From assembly GCF_002958735.1 (NCBI RefSeq), contig NZ_PPGH01000035.1:1-64000 (forward strand): a stretch of 64,000 nucleotides of DNA, given 5' to 3'. Within the stretch, counting starts at the first letter, position 1. Every line of letters starts with the position of its first letter. A program made the translations under genes and the position numbers. Source of the stretch: Chromatium okenii (GTDB lineage: Bacteria; Pseudomonadota; Gammaproteobacteria; Chromatiales; Chromatiaceae). The notes below the pieces were generated by a model. That model made no database searches. It was not told where the DNA came from and worked only from the letters and a program-made list of their open reading frames with translations. Positions 57,860 to 64,000 of the stretch are shown here, piece by piece.

Positions 57860-59113
57860 TTACGGCGTCGGTCGAAACAGCCGTGCTGCGTTAATCCGTT
57901 CGTCGATCAATTGAATCATTTTTTGATAAACCACATTGTTTTGATTGCCGAAATTCGCAGCAAATGCTTGTTGATCCATTCCTTCCGGCAAACCGTCAAT
58001 TACCGGCATGAAATCATCTTCGGTCAAGCCAGCCGCGATGCGCTGTTGCACTTGACGCGCACTGTCTGGCGATGCCGTCGCCCGCTGCGCCAGCCGAATG
58101 CCTGCACGATTGGCGGACATATCCGCAAAACTAAAACCGCTGCCGCCGTTGGCATCGGACATTTCTTTATACCAACCAATCATTCCCGAAAAGGTATCGC
58201 CGCCCTGCGTGACCAACGCAGCCGAAGTCATAAAATGTTGGCCGAGGTCTTGACGCTGGCGCAGCAGCACTGGATGCGCGTAGGGCAAGCGCGTTGCTTT
58301 GGTGTCGGCGGGATCGCGGATCGGATGACCGTTGACATAGGCAGCGAGCACGAGAATCACCGCTCGATTTTCGGCGACGGGATCGGCGCTGTCGGGTTGT
58401 TCGGCAGCTTTGGTAAACAACAGTTTTAATAAATCAGCGAGTTGCACTGGACGCCCGCGTCGCAGCGTCACCAGCGCGGCGCTCAAATCTCGTTGATAAC
58501 GCAGCAGCGTTGGCAATGCTGCATCGGCCACAAAACCACTGCCGATGCGTTCCAACAAATCCGGTCGCCACAGATAATTCACGGCTAATTGATCGTGCTG
58601 CAAACTAACATGTTGAATAGATTGGGTGCTTTCGATCGCAGCGAGGGCGCGATCCGCCAACATTTGCACCAAGGCGCTCGGCATCGGCAGACCGGCAAGT
58701 CGCGCATTATCAATCTTCGGCAGTGCGCCGTTTTCCACCAAATCAAACGCAAGATTGACGAAACTGTCATTTGGGTCCCACGGCAGCGCCAGCGAAATCG
58801 TGACCTGCGCCCGTTGCGGTTCCAATTGAACCGCCACGCGCCCACGATCCTGCACAAATTGCGTGAGCAATGTATTGGCAATCAAATTGGTTTGGCGTTC
58901 CGACAGATTAAAACTGACTGCGTCGCCGATGCGTTTACGCCGGGGCGGATTATTCGCCAACCATTGTTTCACCCACGCACGTTCGGCTGGCGTCACGGTT
59001 TGATCTTGATTGATGAGCGGTTCGTGATCGAGCAGCATCATGCTTCCGACCGTTAACACCGCGATAATCGTCAAAACCACTAACCAACTAAAAGTCGAAA
59101 TCACACGACGCAT
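57860..59113 (-). CDS. Hypothetical membrane-anchored protein
   Basis: The 417-residue protein has an N-terminal membrane helix (FSWLVVLTIIAVLTVGSMMLL) and a large, probably periplasmic, remainder. It contains FNLSERQTNLIANTLLTQFV, LSLALPWDPNDSF-like strands and YWRPDLLER-like helices. The C-terminal half (HPVLLRQRQDLGQHFMTSAA, SFADMSANRAGIRLA) looks helical. I do not recognise the family. A longer frame exists upstream, but ATG 59113 directly precedes the helix. Confidence 0.7.
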   Translation of the reverse strand: MRRVISTFSWLVVLTIIAVLTVGSMMLLDHEPLINQDQTVTPAERAWVKQWLANNPPRRKRIGDAVSFNLSERQTNLIANTLLTQFVQDRGRVAVQLEPQRAQVTISLALPWDPNDSFVNLAFDLVENGALPKIDNARLAGLPMPSALVQMLADRALAAIESTQSIQHVSLQHDQLAVNYLWRPDLLERIGSGFVADAALPTLLRYQRDLSAALVTLRRGRPVQLADLLKLLFTKAAEQPDSADPVAENRAVILVLAAYVNGHPIRDPADTKATRLPYAHPVLLRQRQDLGQHFMTSAALVTQGGDTFSGMIGWYKEMSDANGGSGFSFADMSANRAGIRLAQRATASPDSARQVQQRIAAGLTEDDFMPVIDGLPEGMDQQAFAANFGNQNNVVYQKMIQLIDERINAARLFRPTP

Positions 59114-59235
59114 GGAACACATACCGGAGTTGAAAAAATAGCGGGCGCTAACATTAGCGAATCGTGTGGATATTAAACCGCAATGAGACCGGAAGATTTC
59201 ATCGAAATTAGGCGTGACGCAGTTGGCACGAATTT

Positions 59236-59330
59236 TCCCCCTTAGCAAAAGGGGGGCAGGGGGGATTTAAAGATTTAAGTCTTTGGCATCGAAGATAAAT
59301 CCCCCTAGCCCCCTTTTTCAAAGGGGGGAA
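59236..59330. repeat. Second copy of the C/G-run inverted repeat
   Basis: TTTTCCCCCTTAGC... AAAGGGGGGCAGGGGG lies next to AAATCCCCCTAGCCCC ...AAAGGGGGGAATTTT. It shares the C-run/CTTTTTCAAAG/G-run layout of the element at 6751-6931. It separates the hypothetical membrane protein gene from the ZorAB-like pair. Confidence 0.8.
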
Positions 59331-59384
59331 TTTTGTAGCACTTGGGAACCAATAAATGCTCAACCGCGTCACTCCTACATTTGT

Positions 59385-60089
59385 TCATCTCACCTGAATC
59401 GGCTCCAACAGCCGCGCTTCAAAATCGGTTAACACGCTGAATTCCACCCGCCGCGATGCGCCAGAAATTTCTCGTCCCGCTGCATCTCGAATCGGACGCG
59501 ATGAGGACAATCCCACTGCGGCGATCCGCTGCCGAAACCATTGTTCTGATTGCAAATCGGGCAAGTTGTAAGCAAAACGCAACACCGCTTGGGTGCGCTG
59601 CTGGCTCAATTCCATGTTGGCGAAATATGCCTCCATCGCGCTGCTTTCCGGTCGCCATTCGCTCGACGTGTGTCCTTCGATCCGAATTTCTCGAATCACG
59701 GCTTGAAACGGACGCAATTGCGCGACGTAACGCGGCAGAAAATCCCGCAAAATCGCATCAAACTCCGGCTTAATCCGCGCCGAATTGCGATCAAACAGCA
59801 CATCCGGTTCCCGAAACCGCAGCGTCAAGGTCGCTTGATCGAACTCGGCATTCCACCGCCGCAAATCCGCCTGAAATTCGGTATCCAATGCGCGATAAAT
59901 GGCTTGCCGTGCCTCAACCGCAGTCATCCGCACATTTGTTTCAACCACATGATTTTTGTTGACTTGCAGCATGTGCAGCAGCGCGAGAAAGAGAAAAATC
60001 ATCATCAGCGACGACATCAAATCCGACAGCGCGATCCAGTGAAATTCATCGTCTGCGCCAGCGGTGTTCAGGCGACTGTTGGCGTTCAT
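59385..60089 (-). CDS. OmpA/MotB-domain protein (ZorB-like)
   Basis: The 234-residue protein has one N-terminal membrane helix preceded by EFHWIALSDLMSSLMMIFLF, whose aspartate is placed as in MotB/ZorB stators. It ends with an OmpA-like peptidoglycan-binding domain (IRIEGHTSSEWRPESSAMEA, LSQQRTQAVLRF, ASRRVEFSVL). It is encoded right after the MotA/ExbB-like gene. Such pairs form proton-driven membrane motors. The Zorya defence systems use ZorA and ZorB of this kind. Confidence 0.83.
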   Translation of the reverse strand: MNANSRLNTAGADDEFHWIALSDLMSSLMMIFLFLALLHMLQVNKNHVVETNVRMTAVEARQAIYRALDTEFQADLRRWNAEFDQATLTLRFREPDVLFDRNSARIKPEFDAILRDFLPRYVAQLRPFQAVIREIRIEGHTSSEWRPESSAMEAYFANMELSQQRTQAVLRFAYNLPDLQSEQWFRQRIAAVGLSSSRPIRDAAGREISGASRRVEFSVLTDFEARLLEPIQVR

Positions 60090-60090
60090 G

Positions 60091-61184
60091 TCAGCGTCCT
60101 ACCACTGCAAATTCAGGATGATGCGACTGCCGAGTGCCAACCTGTTGCGTCACACGCTGCTGGGTACTCAACGCGGAAAGCACTGCATTTTCAATGCTAT
60201 CGAGCATCGTTTTCAGTCGCTGATCAATCGCCGGAAACGCATCTTTCGCCTTGCCGCGCAATTCCGCGATGCTGCCAAGTAATGCTTCCAATTCAATGCT
60301 TTCGCGCCGCAAACCGACCATCGTTTTATTTTGATCTTCGATGTAGCGCGAAATCTGCCGCGCCTGCTCGGTCAACGCCTGCAAACTGGCTTCCGACTGC
60401 GCTACGCCGTTGATTGCGTGGTCAATTTGCTGCGTGAGCGTTTCCATGTGCTGACGATATTGATCTTGCCAGCGCACTAATTTTTCCACTGAAACATCCA
60501 GTCGCCGAAGTTTTCGCCAAACTGCGCCCCCAAATTGGTATTGAAATCGCGGATCACGGATTCCAATGCCACAATCAATTGCCGCGAACCCATTTCACCC
60601 AATTGCGTAGCGAACTGTTGAAACGCCGCAAGCTGTTGATGATGTTGCTGTTCCAGCGTTTGAATTAAGCGATTATCCAATTGCGCAATTTGCGTGACCA
60701 ATTGGCGCGTCGCGGTCAATTGTGCATCCGCCATGAGCGCCTGATGCTGCAACAACATCGTGGGCGTGACATCGTGCGGCAGCGTGTCGCCGTTGAGTGC
60801 AGTCGCCGCTGGCGCAGATGCCGTTCCCGCTTCTGGCCCCAGCACCAGCGCCAGCCGCAGAATAACCGCCAATAAAATGCCAGTAATGCTGGTGATGAAT
60901 GCCAGTTTGAGCCCGTCAAGCAGCAGCGGAATGCTCGCCTCGATATTGCCGACATCGAAATGCAGCAAGCCGGTCGAGATGCCTAAAAAAGTGCCGAGAA
61001 TGCCGAACGTGGTCAACAGCGTCGGAACGCTGCGATAAAAGGTCTCGGCGCGGCGCAGCGTGATTAGAATTAACGCGCTGATAAATAAACCGAAAAGCAG
61101 AATAGTGAACGTGCCGATGACCAGCATCGCGTCGTTCAAACTGCCGAGAGTGGCGAGTAAACCGTTGGCAATGGATTCGAGCAT
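60091..61184 (-). CDS. MotA/ExbB-type channel protein, ZorA-like (one frameshift)
   Basis: The protein has three membrane helices. A cytoplasmic loop is followed by VPTLLTTFGILGTFLGISTG and SIPLLLDGLKLAFITSITGI, as in MotA/TolQ/ExbB channels. A helical tail follows (QLDNRLIQTLEQQHHQQLAA). At about 60500 one T is short; restoring it gives RRLDVSVEKLVRWQDQYRQH and the coiled-coil tail seen in ZorA. Total length about 364 residues, shorter than classical ZorA. No ZorC, ZorD or ZorE gene is near. Confidence 0.83.
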
Positions 61185-61463
61185 GGCAATGTTCCGCTGC
61201 GTGACATCAGAATGCCCGTAATGAAGCGAGGGCGTTGGTTGCAGTAAAAGCAGAATCTACGCCATGCCGAGATTTAATCACGTAAACAAACATTTAGACT
61301 GCATCTTGAACCAGCAAACGCTGCTACTGTCAAAATTATGACGCTGCGTGATTGCGCCAGCCTGCGCTCACAGTACGCCGAACACGCGGCGCAACATTTG
61401 CGAAATAGTATGATGTCGCCAAATTCAGACGAAGCAAATCGTCATCAATACCACGAGCTTTTT

Positions 61464-63011
61464 ATGACCAATTCCATGCCCAACCTCCCGCGCCGCCCAG
61501 TGCTTCTCGTCATTCTGGACGGTTTCGGTCTCAATCCCGCCAAAGCCAATAACGCCGTCGATCTTGCCCACACGCCGACACTTGATCGCTATTTCGCCAC
61601 GCATCCGCACACGGCGATTCAAGCCGCTGGGCTGGCGGTTGGATTGCCGGACGGTCAAATGGGCAATTCCGAAGTCGGGCACATGTCGCTCGGTTCCGGC
61701 TGCATCGTGCGGCAGGATTTGGTGCTGATTGATGAAGCGATTCGGGACGGCAGCTTTTTTACCAATCCGGTGCTGGTCGCTGCTGCCCAAGCTGCGGCAG
61801 CCGCGCAGCGTCCGATTCATTTGATGGGTTTGGTGTCCGACGGCGGAGTGCACAGCCACGTCACGCATTTGGTCGCGTTGATTCAACTGTGCCAGCAGCA
61901 GGGCGCACGACCGTTGGTGCACCTGTTCGCTGACGGACGCGACACGCCGCCGCGCTCGGTGCTCGGTTATTTGGACGCAGTGGAAACCGCGCTGGCGCAG
62001 GCTGGCGGACAAATTGCGACTGTTTCCGGGCGCTATTACGCGATGGATCGGGACAACCGCTGGGAGCGCACCGAATTGGCATGGCGGGCGCTGGTGGACG
62101 GCGAAGGTCGCCGCGCTGCCACAGCTCGCGCCGCGATTGAAGCGGCCTATGCTGCGGGAGAAGATGATGAATTTATCCGCCCGACCGTGATTGATGGCGC
62201 GGCGCAGATTCAAAACGGCGATCACGTCATTCACCTCAATTTCCGCAAAGATCGTCCGCGCCAGCTCGTTGCGCCATTATTTCAACCGAATTTCAATCAC
62301 TTCGACCGACGCGGCGTGACCGCCGTCAACGTCACCTGCATGATGGAATATGACGCGACCTTTGGGCTGCCGTTTGCGTTCGATCACGATATGCCGAAAA
62401 CCACGCTCGGCGCGATTTTGAGCGACGCGGGGCTGGCGCAACTCCACTGCGCGGAAACCGAGAAATACGCGCACGTCACCTTTTTCTTCAACGGCGGACG
62501 CAGCGAGCCATTCTCCGGCGAAGAGCGAGTGCTGATTCCGTCGCCCAAGGTCGCAACCTACGATTTGCAGCCAGAAATGAGTGCGCCAGCGGTCGCTGAT
62601 GCGGTGATTGCGGCGCTCCACGAACAGCGGTTTCCGTTCATCGTCGTCAATTTTGCGAACGGCGACATGGTCGGACATACGGCAGTGCGCGAAGCAGTGA
62701 TTGCGGCAGTGGAAGCGTTAGATCGTGAAGTCGGGCGCGTGTTGGATGCAGCGGTGGACTGCGGTTATTCGGTGATTTTGACGGCCGATCACGGCAATTG
62801 CGACGAGATGGTTGATCCGATCACCGGCGACCCGCACACCCAGCACACGCTGTATCCCGTGCCCTGTCTGATTATTGACGGAACGCCGTGGCGCTTGGCG
62901 ATTGGCGGCGAGTTGAAAGATGTCGCGCCGACGGTGCTGGCGCTGATGGGCTTGCCGATTCCGCCACAAATGGACGGACGCTCGCTGCTGCTCGGCGCGG
63001 CGGTAAGTTGA
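61464..63011 (+). CDS. gpmI: 2,3-bisphosphoglycerate-independent phosphoglycerate mutase
   Basis: This 515-residue metal-dependent enzyme interconverts 3- and 2-phosphoglycerate in glycolysis. [12 protein letters not shown] opens the phosphatase domain, the phosphoserine loop is in [33 protein letters not shown] is the transferase part, and [11 protein letters not shown] closes the metal site. The ATG at 61464 (MTNSMPNL) is preferred over further-upstream in-frame ATGs. Confidence 0.95.
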   Translation: MTNSMPNLPRRPVLLVILDGFGLNPAKANNAVDLAHTPTLDRYFATHPHTAIQAAGLAVGLPDGQMGNSEVGHMSLGSGCIVRQDLVLIDEAIRDGSFFTNPVLVAAAQAAAAAQRPIHLMGLVSDGGVHSHVTHLVALIQLCQQQGARPLVHLFADGRDTPPRSVLGYLDAVETALAQAGGQIATVSGRYYAMDRDNRWERTELAWRALVDGEGRRAATARAAIEAAYAAGEDDEFIRPTVIDGAAQIQNGDHVIHLNFRKDRPRQLVAPLFQPNFNHFDRRGVTAVNVTCMMEYDATFGLPFAFDHDMPKTTLGAILSDAGLAQLHCAETEKYAHVTFFFNGGRSEPFSGEERVLIPSPKVATYDLQPEMSAPAVADAVIAALHEQRFPFIVVNFANGDMVGHTAVREAVIAAVEALDREVGRVLDAAVDCGYSVILTADHGNCDEMVDPITGDPHTQHTLYPVPCLIIDGTPWRLAIGGELKDVAPTVLALMGLPIPPQMDGRSLLLGAAVS

Positions 63012-63015
63012 CGCC

Positions 63016-63883
<868 letters not shown>

Positions 63884-63943
63884 GCTTGAAACCAATTCCG
63901 CTGCTGCCCGATCAATATCCAATTTAATAGAGAGAGCCATTCC

Positions 63944-64000
63944 GTGAGCGATTCGCAACGACTGTTTGAGCAGGCTATTGAGCATCAAAACGCTGGGCGT
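63944..64000 (+). CDS. Start of an unidentified gene (partial)
   Basis: A GTG at 63944 opens a frame MSDSQRLFEQAIEHQNAGR that runs off the window. The helix-like pattern resembles the first repeat of a TPR protein, but 19 residues are too few to name it. An AGAGAGAG Shine-Dalgarno-like sequence lies upstream. Confidence 0.5.
   Translation, partial: MSDSQRLFEQAIEHQNAGR

Noticed and set aside
59550..60413. Plus-strand frame of 287 codons across the ZorAB-like genes
   Set aside because: The minus-strand frames carry clear OmpA and MotA/ExbB motifs; the plus frame has none.
61425..62234. Minus-strand frame of 269 codons
   Set aside because: Shadow of gpmI, which is complete and strongly conserved.

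Overview
This 64 kb window looks like chromosome from a gammaproteobacterium. The best inference is a purple sulfur bacterium (Chromatiaceae-like). Support comes from the ubiE-ubiJ-ubiB operon, a divergent rsmI/lpoA pair, relA, orn, aroE, gpmI and tadA of gammaproteobacterial type, moderate GC, and a PYP-bacteriophytochrome-GGDEF-EAL photoreceptor of the kind known from Thermochromatium. The species cannot be fixed from the sequence. Many housekeeping genes (glk, ubiE, ubiB, rsmI, lpoA, thyA and others) are interrupted by single-base shifts, several clearly at short homopolymers, so residual sequencing indels are the simplest explanation. I annotate these as one gene each with the shift noted.

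Layout. 1-6.7 kb: glucokinase end, chemoreceptor, glycogen synthase, a DUF4912 protein, a LEA-type lipoprotein and an aspartate aminotransferase. 6.7-10.9 kb: a C-rich repeat, a P22-type antirepressor gene with a structured leader, and a type II restriction-modification pair lodged inside the remains of an MmeI-like gene. 11-19.3 kb: relA, hypD, a DUF4160/DUF2442 pair, a repeat lipoprotein, a GH1 beta-glucosidase and an ABC exporter whose ATPase motifs are degenerate. 19.5-27.4 kb: an accessory island. It holds three more copies of the same leader RNA, each upstream of a different phage-antirepressor-like gene (ORF6N fragment, KilA-N, Rha/T5orf172-like). Between them lies a kinase / lectin-fold (DUF1566) / vWA / PP2C operon that matches the TerY-P triad arrangement.

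27.4-43.5 kb: rsmI, lpoA, the PYP-phytochrome, aroE, a dehydrogenase, Hpt and receiver proteins, orn, ubiEJB, a hybrid histidine kinase and a response regulator. This is rich in light and two-component signalling. 43.6-49.7 kb: an orphan V-type ATPase B subunit, a pterin-type pair, NhaD, an ankyrin lipoprotein and a proline/alanine/lysine-rich lipoprotein. 49.8-56.2 kb: tRNA-Thr, a nuclease, tadA, TRAP permeases, an O-antigen ligase-like protein and a methyltransferase-endonuclease fusion. 56.3-64 kb: DUF2202 and YceI proteins, a ZorAB-like motor pair, gpmI, a frameshifted thyA and the start of one more gene.

The strongest biological signals are two. First, four copies of a C4-type antisense leader RNA show covarying stems and two separate pairing elements, whose sequence differs between loci. 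Second, the DUF1566 protein in the kinase/vWA/PP2C operon has a C-terminal codon pattern typical of a diversity-generating retroelement variable region.
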